Below, piece after piece: positions 22,301 to 33,913 of a stretch of 64,000 nucleotides of DNA. A program made the position numbers and the translations under genes. Position 1 is the stretch's first letter, and each line of letters begins with the position of its first letter. This DNA comes from Moniliophthora roreri (taxonomy: Eukaryota; Basidiomycota; Agaricomycetes; Agaricales; Marasmiaceae), in contig LATX02000008.1 of assembly GCA_001466705.2 (NCBI GenBank), positions 62,001 through 126,000 on the forward strand, given 5' to 3'. The notes below the pieces were generated by a model that was not told where the DNA came from, made no database searches, and saw only the letters and a program-made list of their open reading frames with translations.

Positions 22301-24419
22301 CGTCTTAGCGTCTTCCTAATCATACCGTCCATTTAGATCCGCGCAAGTCAAAATTTCACTGGGGCTACTGGGGATGAGGATAATGGGGTGATTCGACGCT
22401 CTAAAAGTTACACTTCCCATTCAAAATAGTGCCATCGGAACTTGAGGAATACGTATACATATACTGTTCGTGTCTTTTAGTTATGTACGCCTGCTTTTCT
22501 ATCAAACATGATATTACGTTTCATGCTTCCCATGTCTTGTATTTCTGGTCGCCTGGAAGCCGAGGATGCATGAGCAACACGACACGAAAGAAAGAGAGAA
22601 TGCCGGAAGGGGACGTACCAATGGAAAGTATCATTACGCTCCCAACGGACAAGTTGACTTAAATGCAGGGGAGTCGGTACGGAATCTGGATATGAACGGT
22701 TACGACTGACGCCCATCGAGATCTTCACCCGCATCGCACGCCCTAGGAAAAGATCGCGTTGTATGCCGAGGGAATTTTGATGCGTGTTTCCAAGGCCATG
22801 AGCGTTGAAGCTGAGGCAGGTGTGAGCAACTTGTAGAAGAAAGCGTTTCCTGATATTTGGCGGACAAGTGCGTAGCGATGGCGTAACCGAGGCGCTCAGG
22901 CTGTAGTCGGCGCTATAGTGTTCACATGTCTGAATTGTGAATATTTCCTCAGTTTGGCGAGATCCCAACAAAGAACGAGGATAGGACTCACCACCCTACT
23001 AGCGAAATTAAAACCTACAAGACTCCAGACTGTCGCTAGTTGTCGCTTGAACTCCAGAGGTGTTGACATGTTAGGGAGCCCTGCGTACGTCTTCGAGTCA
23101 TGCTGGATCTAGTTGATGTTCTAACTCGACAAATGTCGCTATTCTGGGCATGATAATTGAGAAATAGCACGGAAGGAGCGAAGCAGGATGTAGTACATAC
23201 CCGAGAAGACAAATTGGATAGCTGGTGCGGGTGTGGCATCTTGAATAGTCAGCGGCTGCTCCGGTCTTACTGTTTCTGAAGACGATATCTCGTTAGCGCG
23301 AAACCCAAACCGAAAATTGGAAAATAGAAGTGATACGTACCATTGGTGTCAAAGGCCTACTTTGCAGCTCCGGCGTTTCTTCGAGTATTTTGGGTCAGAA
23401 GTAGGGAATTCGTTAATAATTGGATGCCGTACCACCGAATACGACCATTTGTATGACTGGGAGGGTTGTGAAGGAGTTGTCCAGTCGTTTGTGTCTTGTA
23501 TGGTGCGAGAGGCCGCCTTGATGCTGTTGTAGCCAGTCAGGAAGGTCTATGGGAGTTGGGAAAGCGGAAGCGAATTGGAAATTCGTTATTGATGAGAACC
23601 GGTGAATCGCGCAATTGGCTAACAGGTATCGAGTTGGACCCGTTTGTAAGAACGAGCTGGAGCAGAAACAAAGAGCAAGTCAGACAGAGATTGTGTTTTG
23701 TCATCGACGGGACCCGGTCATTGAATTGAGGCTCGGTGCCTATGCTTGTGGGTGGAATACAGAGAAGATTAAGAGAATGAGAAAAGGGAGTCTATCATAC
23801 CTGAGGAATCTCAGACGCTTGTTGATGGTAATGCGTTGAGCTAATGGGAAGGTCTTTGGATCGACACACGGCGCGACACGCGTTTCTGTCTTTGAAATCA
23901 CCACCATCTCTGTCGACGTGCTTCTTGCCTTCACCTCCATCACTCCAATCGCCAATTACACTTCCAACTACCATTTTCTCGAAACAGGTAACCGGTGAAA
24001 TACTAGATACAACTCGTGCACTCCGACATCAAGCACCGTCAACCATCAATCCCAAAGCACGTTCCACGCTGATCTCGCCACGTCTGCGCTTCAGATAACC
24101 CATCTACACGCACTCCGATTAGACACCCACCGAGCACCTTTTCAGACAACTACCACTCATGCTCACGAGCACCTATCAGTCGACAGGAGGCTCCGTATAC
24201 CAATACCGATAAATCGGACTCCATTTCAGCTTCTTCCTTTCTCCTGAAGCTTCGCTCCTTTTTCTAATTTCATCAGCTCTTGTACGACAAAATGCTCTGT
24301 GCACTTACTTGCGTGAAGTGGCTTGTCGAGGCAGGAAAACGTGGGTGGCCGTCTAGAGCGAGGTACGTGATCGATTCCTTCCAGTGGTTTAATATGTGCT
24401 CACAATCGTAACTCTCTAG
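22301..24419. other. spacer, copy of 5171-7295
   Basis: Carries the same possible decayed minus-strand gene pieces (VVISKTETRVAPCVDPKTFP at about 23860-23920). No uninterrupted gene model is visible. Confidence 0.35.
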
Positions 24420-24957
24420 AAACACGAACTTAACTCATGGTGGACCCTGGAACAACACACTCACTAGATTCGCCCATCCAACTTGCCATCGCATATTCAA
24501 TCCCATACAAGACCGGACTTCCAGCAGCCAAGTTCTCTCTATCGCGACCCTGTGCATCATTTATACCACGGAAAAACTAGCAGAAGTCCTATTGGCGAAA
24601 GCAAAAGAAAATTTTACCTGTGCTCGAACTTGCAGTTACACGCCCACTCCTCTGTGCCTGGGTAAGGCTCGTCGCTCCATGTCAAAGGCATCGCGCCGTA
24701 ATGCGCTCGATTGACACTGTGCTGCTCCAGTACCGCGTTTTTCCACTCATCAGTCGGGTTTAAGTGTCTGCACACATTTGACGTGTCAGTACTTTCGCAG
24801 TTGATCACGCGTTCTTTCGGGAACTCGGCTTTGGGATTCAATGAGTCTGGGGTGGTTTGGAATAGTGAGTGAGTGATCAGGTCGGCTGGGGAAACCGAAT
24901 ACCAGAGAAAGGACAGAGATGAAGATGATGAGCGATCACGACCAAAAGTACATGGTT
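24420..24957 (-). pseudogene. CAP-domain relic, unit 4
   Basis: CAP core with DEWKNAVLEQHSVNRAHYG and PLTWSDEPYPGTEEWACNC, then an FEHR junction whose intron no longer keeps frame, and a decayed downstream exon. The GRYGENLA tyrosine region reads GRDRENLAAG in shifted frame. A signal-peptide-like start near 24957 is preserved but contains a TGA after the first five codons and is out of frame with the domain. The ORF continuing upstream to 25096 is not signal-peptide-like. Confidence 0.6.
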
Positions 24958-25481
24958 CGAAGTCGGTATCAGTGTGTAGCGAGTAAATTTTGTGAAAGAG
25001 TGTACAATAATAGTTTGAGACTTTCATGAACCTTGTCCATCCTAAGAATGCCAAACATTGCATACTCAGTCTTGTTTCTCCCGGCGCATATGCCATGTCA
25101 AAATGGAAAACACCTGCACCATGTGAGTTCTATGGTTGTGTTCGCGTCCGTTTCGGGGAGCTCCACGATGAACACTTGTGCTCACTCCTCATTCTCATTG
25201 TCTCGCCAACACTAATTTTGCTGTGAATGTCCATCGCAACGCTCTTCACGTTGGAGGACCACCGAACCCCTGGATAGATGTTGGGTTTCGTCAAACGCAC
25301 TCCGCAATTCACCAATGACACGCCGCTTTTGGCTACCAGATCTCAGCAATTTCGGTCCCTACCGTAGGCTGGAAGGTACGCTTCGTTTACAGGTAACTAT
25401 CAACAAGCACAAGCACTAATATCTAGATCGGGAACTGCACTCCATAAATGGTTCCACCAAGAACTCTCTGTAATAAGTATG

Positions 25482-27448
25482 TCAGCGTTCATCTTGAGTT
25501 GCGGTAACGACTAAGAACATACCTGGCTGTTTCTTAATGATTTCAAATTCTGGGTAGCCCTTGTGTTTCGCCCAATGGGCAGTGCTGGGGTCAAAGCCTC
25601 GGGCAATCTGCCATCTACAGAGGGCAGGGTAGGTGTGGGAGGGCCATGAGAACAGCCCTTCAGAGTCATAACGTACAGATGGGGTGAGCATCGGAATGTC
25701 CCACCGCTCCCATTCCTTTTCTGGTATCCTTGACCGACAATCCTCATCAAAAGACCAGAAATGGGTATGTCCACCCATCCATGATATGACTTCTGATATG
25801 GCTGTCGGAGGCGGATAGAGGAAGAGGTAGATGGGTCGGGTTTCTTCAACGGCATCACAGAGGTCAAAAGAGGTCAGTCGGGTAGATTGTGATTGCAACC
25901 TGAGCCAGGGTGGATCAACCACAGCTGGTAATACAAAAGATGATCAGCATCCTTCGCATGCTCGAAAGGTTGAACACGTACAAAAGCTTTCCTGATAGCC
26001 CATCACCTTGAGAAAATCAAACACACGGGAAGATTGTAATAACCAGCCTTTACTGAATGTAAGATAACTAAATGCAGCGTCAAGGCGAACTTCCTCCCCT
26101 TGACCAACCAACTTGAAACTGCAGAAATGAGCCCAAATTGCAGAGGAGCCGAGTCCACACTCACCGCGTCAATCCACTATCAACTCGTGTCTCCTCCACC
26201 AATCCACGCACACTTGACCACCTCCATAGCCCAGGTGCTTCTGGCGGCCACCTTGCAACAGGCTCCAGCAAAGGCGAGTAGACCGTATCGAAACGTAACC
26301 CGCCGATGATGTCAATTGGAAGATGATGGGGCAGATTTCGCCAAAGGCGTTCAAGGTAGCGACGGTCGGTCGTCAACTGGGAACGGTTGTTATCCTTGTG
26401 TTGATGGTCTTCTGTCGTTTTTGGAAACAAGTCGTCGAGATAGAGATATTTCTTCATTTGTAATCTCCAAATATTTAGCTTTAAAATAAACTTCCATGCA
26501 CATTCTAAAACGCCGTCGTCTACATTTGATTCGAATTTGCTGAAGAATGCAACAGAAGTTCCTTCTTCCAGCATGTCCAGTGTCGAAGGAAGAGCTTGAA
26601 GAGCTGATTGATCTGTGGGCACCCTTGGAAAGTTGACATTAGGTCCGGCAGGTCCACTGCAAAGAATCCCTCTTCTCGTGTCCATCCATGAATCTATATC
26701 ACTGCATGCCTTATTCCACTACAAAATCATCAGTGCCAGACCTTCGAAAGTCAGGATATGAACTCACCGTCAGATAATCCATGTATAGCGCCATCCAGAA
26801 TGAGTTGGTGTAGAAATGCGCAACTGGAATCAATTCTACGTGTTCTAGTTCAGAGTATGTTATTGACAGAAGGAGGTCTGTGGTGCGCACCATGGTGAAA
26901 TATCAACATTGGGATCTCTGATCGATTGATACCGAAGAGTTGGAACACGCCCGTCCGACTGACCGCTGATTAGCAAAAGTTTTATGTTGAGGGAGGGGGA
27001 AACGAACCTGGCATGGGAAAATTGCTTGAAATCCTTCTCCCAAGCCTCTTGTGCGCCTTCGCCTTCGTATTTTATGGCAGTGAAGTTGGATTGTCGGTCA
27101 GGATAAACTTGAACGGTAGAGATCGTTTTTCGAGCAGGTTTGCGCCGTCGACGGACCCATTTCCCATTTTTCCAATGCCAGTCCCATTTTGAGAGGTCCT
27201 CTGAGTACAGCTCCTTCATACCGATAACATTGCCACGTTTCACATTCTCGAACTGCGAACCCAGCATCAGCGGTAAGGATCTCAGAATACATACACCTTG
27301 AGCCCACCTGGCCGAATATTGTGCACTCGGTGACTTTTTCATCGTCTCCATGAATATGAGTTATTGTTGTGTGGTTGTAGTTGACTTGATCGCCATTGAC
27401 GTTGTTGAGCGTGCCTGTAACGGAGAATTGCGAGTTGTGGATACTCAT
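25482..27448 (-). CDS. family X protein, copy 3 (with in-frame AT-rich insertion)
   Basis: Same exon series as copies 1 and 2: start MSIHNSQFSVTGTLNNVNGD, FENVKRGNVIGMKELYSEDL, ISTVQVYPDRQSNFTAIKYE, LCSGPAGPNVNFPRVP, LPSTLDMLEEGTSVAFFSKF, LFPKTTEDHQHKDNN, LWRNLPHHLPIDIIGG and C-terminal FWSFDEDCRS...WPSHTYPALCRWQIARGFD, ending ATQDER-stop. Unlike the others it carries an AT-rich insertion (about 26445-26490) in place of the usual EHTYLDDL / EQTYLDDL context. This adds about 15 residues (ILKLNIWRLQMKKY) without breaking the frame. Function unknown. Confidence 0.7.
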
Positions 27449-28865
27449 TTGCAGTGTCGGATCTGGTTGAGTAAAGGGGGGTAAGGATGGTGGTTAAAGG
27501 GCAAGCTTGGTTGTGAAGAACATGAAGCACTGTTGCTGCATGTCATAGGCATTAGGTTTGATGGAATGCTGTTCGTTTGGGTGATAGCGCGACTGTAGCA
27601 CTAGTTGACGCACTACTGAGTGTTTCTCGCAGGGTAGGAGTGTTCAAGGTATGGATTATTACAACATATGGATGAGTGTAGCTTTAGAATGGGAGACATG
27701 GTGCAAAGACGTACCAAGCTAGAATCAATCCATGTCTATCCAAGCTCAACACATTAAGTCGTTTCGATCCTGGCACCTAACGAACTCTTTTTGCAATCCC
27801 ACTTGATACCATAAGTAACAAGTTGAAGAGTCGTGAGTGTGGATGGTACGACAAAGTCATTTCAAAGAATAGGACAGTGATGGCATTGGGCGCTTAGCTG
27901 GCGGTGAATAACCTGCCCTTTACTACGACGCGATGCCTGTACTCATACTCGATGCTATCTCACACACTTTCATTGAATACGTTTCTTGCAACTCCAAGCA
28001 AGTGTGAGAACCTGTTTCAGTCTTCCCTCACCATCTCACAACTTTTCGCCTGCCCTCCGCTGCACCAGAATCTCCCCTCTCAACACTGCATCCACTTACC
28101 GCAGTGGGCCATCAGGGTCAGATGGCGAGTACGAGTCCATTTTCTGGTGTTGCGACGGCTTATAGCCTTATCCCATCACAGAAACAGGTGCTACAGGTCG
28201 GGAGTTAGTTTTGGAAGTCTGCAAGAATTGATCTGGTGGAGAAGGAGGGACAGTCGGTACCTGTAGTTTTCTGGGACCAACCAACGATGAGAGCGAAGCC
28301 GAAAGACGAAACGAACCAAACAAAATAATCTATCAGACCACAACTTTCCCACCCAGTTATACCTTCCATATAAGGAATAACTTGGCAGATCCTCGTAAAC
28401 TCGGACTCGTGATCAGTGTTCTCCGCCCATTTCAACACTTTCACTAGTATCACCCCACTTCCCCCACCGTAGAAGCCTCTGCCTGCAAAGACGATAACAC
28501 CAAATGTGCCTTCAACAAATGCTATTATCTTCGTCTGTGTGCTTGGCAGCAAACCCGTTCGTGTCCCTCGGCATTTCACGACTACCATGTACGTTCTCTC
28601 GACATACGTACTTCAAGTTGAGAGACCAGCCTCATCGTTCCCAATGCGATACACCGAAGCCTGCTGACTGACAGCATACAAAGACAGCTATACCGTCGAT
28701 ACTGGAAAGCCAGTTGTCATTGGACATGACGTTCTCCTTGAATTCTGTCTCATTCGACGACTTCCAGAGACCCAAAATAACCTCTCACACTGACCAATAC
28801 AACCTCTCAGGCCTCAGGAACAGCACTTCATCACCGGCTCCACCCAGATCTCTTCCCCTCCCAAG
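27449..28865. other. unit spacer
   Basis: Homologous to 10280-11269 and the other unit spacers, plus a unique stretch around 28100-28400. ORF 28205-28588 on the minus strand has no recognisable features. Confidence 0.35.
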
Positions 28866-29201
28866 TCAGTGTTCAACCTGAGTCGCGGTAATGAATACTA
28901 GGAACACACGGATTTCCTCGATTTGATCGTCTTTCCTTGTCCCGACAATCTCAAACTGTGCATAACAACGTTCTCGTGTCCAATCGACGGTGCTGGAGTC
29001 GAAGCATCGAGCAATTTGCCAGTTGTGGAGAGCAGGATAGATGTAGGTCGGCCATGTGTGAAATATCCGCGCGTTAAGGTGTATAAATACGTCCTTCTGT
29101 GTGTTAACGGACACGCTGAATGCAGAGAACCAATAGAACCAACTATTTTCACTGCCTGCGTATTTTTCTACTGGGGCGCTATTTGATTTTGCCCCGAGCA
29201 T
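28866..29201 (-). pseudogene. family X C-terminal fragment
   Basis: Matches only the family X C-terminus: WPTYIYPALHNWQIARCFDS, TVDWTRERCYAQFEIVG and an RVFLVFITAT tail. Counterpart of 16554-16802. No upstream family X exons are visible. Confidence 0.65.
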
Positions 29202-29631
29202 TTAGCAGTAAGTCCTCATTCCGACCTCTTTCAACCTCAGACTCAACTCTTGCAGATGAACACCAGAGATAACGGGCCTGGCGTACCACTTTGTCCATAG
29301 TCTCACCATCGATCATGGTCGACAATTCGCCTATAGCTCTTCGTATCAACAAAGGTAGTCATTTAACAGTAATTGTCGTGTCTTGGGAAGCGCCCGTAAA
29401 TTCTGGTGGAAGCAGGGATCATCTAAATGAGACGGTACTAGGAAATTTGTTTTCCGTGTCGATCGTTCCCAAATAAACACATTTCCATCCGTTAAAACAT
29501 TGCATTCGGGCACAACAGTTACCCATCACTATAATACATATCTGAAATCCCGATTTTGCTTATCAGTCAAGTCCAGGAATGCCTAGCAGGAAACATGAGT
29601 ACCCTATCAAAGATTCAAGAGGCTAAAACGA

Positions 29632-31942
29632 TCATACCTTATCCACCTTCACCTTCTCCACCTTTCCGTCCTTGTTCACCCTCTCTACCCATACATCGTC
29701 ATACGTATCATCTGCAGGTTCCGCATCACGTCGCTTGTTCTCTCTGCTGAGCAAAAGACGAATGAGGAGGAGAATGAGAGCGCATGCTACGTAGCAAACT
29801 CCGATGATAATCCAGGGTACGTGGTTACGAGGGCGGTATTTGGCTTGCCACATGAACGGGGCAGACGCGTTCCCAATGCAGTATGCACAGAGCATGACTG
29901 CGTTCACGGTAATCTTCTTCGTGTGTCCCGCAGTGACGGTCGATACCCAAGAGAGCGCCAAAACTGAGGTTGAGCATTGAACATTAGCTTGAGTGAATAG
30001 AGTAGTATGAGAGTGTCCTACCGAATCCTGTGGTACCAACGCCAGTTAACCACTGGGAGAATAGCAATCCGACTTTATTTTCCCATGGCAAGAGATTGAT
30101 CAAGATGGTGCCCAGAATATTGGGTACGAGGTATATGGCGCCGATGTAAGCACGACTGTTTGGGATACGAGCACAGAGGGTGACACCAGTCCAGATAGTA
30201 ACAATCTCGATAACACCATCAACACATGTGAGAAGAGTGGTTTGAAGGTTTGTGAATCCGAACGAGGAGACAATGATCTGACGCTGATTCGTTAAGGAGT
30301 TGGGGACGTTATCTAGAGCGGAGAAGAGAGCGAAGAGCCATGTCTTGGGGTCAAGAAGCGCCTCAATCATCCTATGAAGAGATATGAATACGTTGTGGAG
30401 TTTGTATCAACGAGAAATAAAACGTACTGTTCCTTCTTGAAGTGTTTGTTCTCAATACCAGTTTGATTTTCCTTGATACGTTGAACGGCTATAGCCTTCT
30501 CCTCTAGAGTGAGGAACCAAGCGTTGGTCGGAGAGTCGGGGAACAAGAACCTGTTGATCATTGCATAGTAAATGCGTGTTCAGCAGTGATTTACAAGGAA
30601 TACCCACCAGAAAGCTAACGCGCAAAAAAGGGTAAGGATACCCGTGATGATCATCAACCACTGCCAGGGCTCAAATCCGCTGGTCTCGATATGTAGCGTG
30701 CCAAAGCTGATGAAACCCGAGATGATTTGAGCTAAAATAATAAAGTCAAAAAACACGAATCGCACTAGAGCGTATCGCAGCGTACCTGTACCGTTCATCA
30801 GGACTAGAAGTGTAGAGATACATGAGAAACCGGAAAAGCCATGTCAAAGAGCGCAACCTACACCAGTATCCAACGCGTAACTAGATCGGTATCAGCTGCC
30901 GCTACATATGAACCGATAAGGCTAACGTACCGTGTGCTCTTGCCTCGTGTAAAACATACTCGTGACAATCATGAAGCCTTTTGAAAGACAAGGAGATAAG
31001 AATACTGCGACTTTCCGAACAGGCAGGACCCATATCCACGTACCTGCCGTGATGGACCCTTCGCAAGCTCCCAAAATTGTCCGCACCACGAAGAGACCAG
31101 CAAAGTTCTTGCATGCCGCGTGACTGCAAAGAGCCACACCCCAAATAAAGATGTTGATGCTGTGAGTAGCTCTCAGAATCGACGAAAGTTGAGGCTACTG
31201 GTATCACGCACCTCATCCATTTTCCAACCGGGAACCGTTGCAAGCATAGGTTTTGAGGGTACTCAAATACGAGGTATGCCAGGTAAAAGATAGTTCCTAA
31301 CCTAAGGAACCATCATATCGGCCCCTCTTTCGGTAACGACGAGTGCGCAATGAAACTTACCAGTTGTATCTATCACAATCAAGGTGGTAGATAAGCTTCC
31401 GTTTCGTGTCGTTCAAAGACTATCCTTACTGGTTCGTGGTCAAATGAGTTGCTTCTCTGAAGAAAGTAAAACGTCAGACCCACCCCTAACTTGAAAATCG
31501 GGATTGCTCACCTAATGCCCAAAATTGCAGAGCTTCCTAGCGTTGTCTTGTCCATGAACTGGATCCTGCAATCGTATGTATGAGAATATTTGAATTCGTG
31601 TTCGGATCGGTTCATACCAATACAAAACTATGAAGAATGTGCGTCAGTCAAAGATGAAAAGCCGACAGTGAGCATCAATACATACTACACATCAATGGAA
31701 GAATATGCCTATCAATTTTTTTCCTGGAAATAGCGAATGAGAATGATGTTCGCTGCCAATCATGGGATGCATACACACCTAATTCTCAACGCCTTGGCAG
31801 GATCAAACTCTCCAAAATCCCCGGCAACAAGTACAGCGGCCGCATCTACTTCTTTTGCCTTGAAAACTTCGACGCGGTGAACCTCGTTGGAGAACGAAAC
31901 CTGATCGGACGGTGTGCTCTTTTTCTCGTCTATATCCGACAT
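29632..31942 (-). CDS. MFS anion transporter, allantoate/nicotinate permease (Dal5/Tna1) family
   Basis: Twelve-helix plasma-membrane importer of the anion:cation symporter branch of the MFS; members take up organic anions such as allantoate, nicotinate or pantothenate. Starts MSDIDEKKSTPSDQVSF (ATG 31940-31942). Small exons follow with KKIDRHILPLMC, IQFMDKTTLGSSAILGI, FPVGKWMR, then WQWLMIITGILTLFCALAFW, the central-loop signature FPDSPTNAWFLTLEEKAIAV, RIKENQTGIENKHFKKEQ, LLDPKTWLFALFSALDNVPN, IIVSSFGFTNLQTTLL, and last helices through NHVPWIIIGVCYVACALI. The hydrophilic tail ends RVNKDGKVEKVKVDK. TGA at 29632 is the simplest stop; a final short intron is also possible. About eleven or twelve exons. 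A rearranged copy of its 3' end lies at 44495-44770. Substrate not predictable. Confidence 0.85.
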
Positions 31943-32647
31943 GACGGTGGCTCTGTAGTGGATACGGGGGCTCGAGAAGTACGACGTCAGGGGCGGCGAA
32001 GCGAGGGATCTCGGTCAAGAAGCAGCTCCATATTATATACTTTCGGCTTCTAATATTATCGAGCACCACAGGGCCGGCGTTGGCAGATAAGCAGGCGTGA
32101 TACGTAGGGCGGGAAGAACCTCAAGTGTATGATAAGCCATGAGAACACATGATTTATCGCTTGCCTCCCTGAGGTTTACTTCGGGTTTTGACAACTTTAA
32201 TCGGGATAGATAGAAGTCGGGGGCCTCTTTGGATGTGAATTGTTCTGCCGTTTGCGGGATTCGTTGAATGGAACGATCTTCGTGGATGTAGGAAGTCTGC
32301 AGGGACCCTGTGATGGGCGAATGGAAAGTGTGGGATAACTGTCGAGGCCCCGGCGTCCAATTCAATCATGGAAAAGGGGTTGACAAGGGGTATACATTGT
32401 CAACGATGGTCTTGCACGACCACAGTACGGTCCGGGGAGAAATGGAGTCCCTAGTTGGGAGTGACTGATAGCTGCCTGCCCGTCGTCGGATCCGGCGATC
32501 GAACGGAGGGTATTACTATTAGACCGAGACTCAGATAGTGTCGCGTCCCGAAACGAGCTTATCCGGATAACTTATGTCCGAGGCACTGCGAAACGTGGTA
32601 CCCCCCTCCATAAGTTCTCAATTGACTACCAGCGAATGCTGAGCGCG
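31943..32647. other. probable promoter region of the permease gene
   Basis: Non-coding region upstream of the transporter. No clear TATA box in the expected position was found; no convincing ORF. Confidence 0.35.
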
Positions 32648-33750
32648 TTAGCTCATGCTTTCTGATATGCATGAAGACGGTTTGAGGAGTTCAACCTCGC
32701 CCAAGAAGTGAGCGAGTAGGGCCTTGTTCGACGTTAGGATGTATTCGGTCCGGGTGTCGATATATGTGTCAAGTTGGAAGATGAATGTGTCGCGCGATAG
32801 GCCTAGTCTAAGCTTTAAATTGGAGGGCACTCAACAAGAAATGTTCGGGGATACTCACCCGTAGGTACTGTACCACGGCGAGTAACTGGGTCGGGACTCG
32901 GCTTCCGGGAGACTACCGATATGTCAATGAAATGTGTTGTCGGATAGGAAGGCGAAACTCACCTTGCATTCCTATTGACGTCCACATACATCTCGTTGAT
33001 CAGCATCCAACTCTCATTCCCGTCAGACTCTCTCCGAATTCGTGTCGCCGAAGGCATCAAAAGCTACGAAAAGAAAGGATCAGATTCATTAAACCTTGAT
33101 AGCTGCCCTAAACTCACGTTCGCCTACTAGGTATATTCTCCATCTCCTGACCTCTCGTTTGATCCTTCTGACAAATGCTCTGAGTACATCTCTTTCAAGG
33201 CTTGACGTTGAGAACAGCCGGTTACTGGATATTGCGTGATTGGGAAGCCTGTTGAACCTGGATCAAGAAATGTAGCCAGAGACAGTACAACCTTGGATTT
33301 TGGGCTTGAAAAATACTCGAGGAAGCTGTCAGGATGCTCAAAGTTGTGGAACAGGACGAAGTGCGTAGTTCAGAACGTAAGCGATTGATAATACGAAGCT
33401 TCAAGTGACAAGCTGAACTTCAACATACTTCCCATCGCGAAGATGCAAGCAAGCTACATCGATATTATTCTAATTGTAAGCTTCCACAGTTCGTCGTTTA
33501 CCCCGTGATCTTGATCAGCATGTTCCTGAACGACAACTATAGATGCAGTTCTCAACGACTCGGACTTTACAAGCACTATCCGAGGGATCTGTATGGGGAG
33601 CCGAATATAAGATTCGTTCGGCTTGTGGACGGAAAAAATTATGTCTTGAACTGGGCTTTTGGAAGGTTCAACCTCAAGTGTCATAGATTTGACTGTCATG
33701 GGAGAAAGAGGCGAGGCTCGGAGAGCCATCGAACCGTTCTTGGAATGCAT
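32648..33750 (-). CDS. unrecognised split gene
   Basis: A series of coding-like exons. The first (ATG 33748-33750) reads MHSKNGSMALRASPLSPMTV and ends near NDELWKL. Then come HFVLFHNFEHPDSFLEYFSS with KVVLSLATFLDPGSTGFPIT, SSNRLFSTSSLERDVLRAFV with RRIKREVRRWRIYLV, a GTGAG donor, LMPSATRIRRESDGNESWML with INEMYVDVNRNAR, SLPEAESRPSYSPWYSTYG, and the last exon with KLRLGLSRDTFIFQLDTYID to stop at 32648. The donors and acceptors for the last four exons are clear; the 5' half needs frame changes I could not fully resolve. No known domain, signal peptide or membrane segment was recognised. Confidence 0.5.
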
Positions 33751-33913
33751 TTACACAACGGTCATACTAGATGTACAAAGTTTAGCAGTACAGTAATTGT
33801 TACAGCCCGCCTTTCGCTAGAATCACATCGTGACTGGAGATATGTACCCCTACAGCCACACCGAATGAAATTTTACAAGTAACGCTGCACACTTTCCAAT
33901 CAGATATGGATAC

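Larger units (their letters stand above)
19330..29340. repeat. large direct segmental duplication, copy 2
   Basis: Same order as 2295-17040 but with only one CAP + family X unit. Its right end shows a short match to the esterase 3' flank (AACAAAGGTAGTCATTTAAC near 29350, compared with AACAAATGTAGTCGTTTAAC near 4773), so the duplication junction may lie in esterase-flank DNA. Confidence 0.8.
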
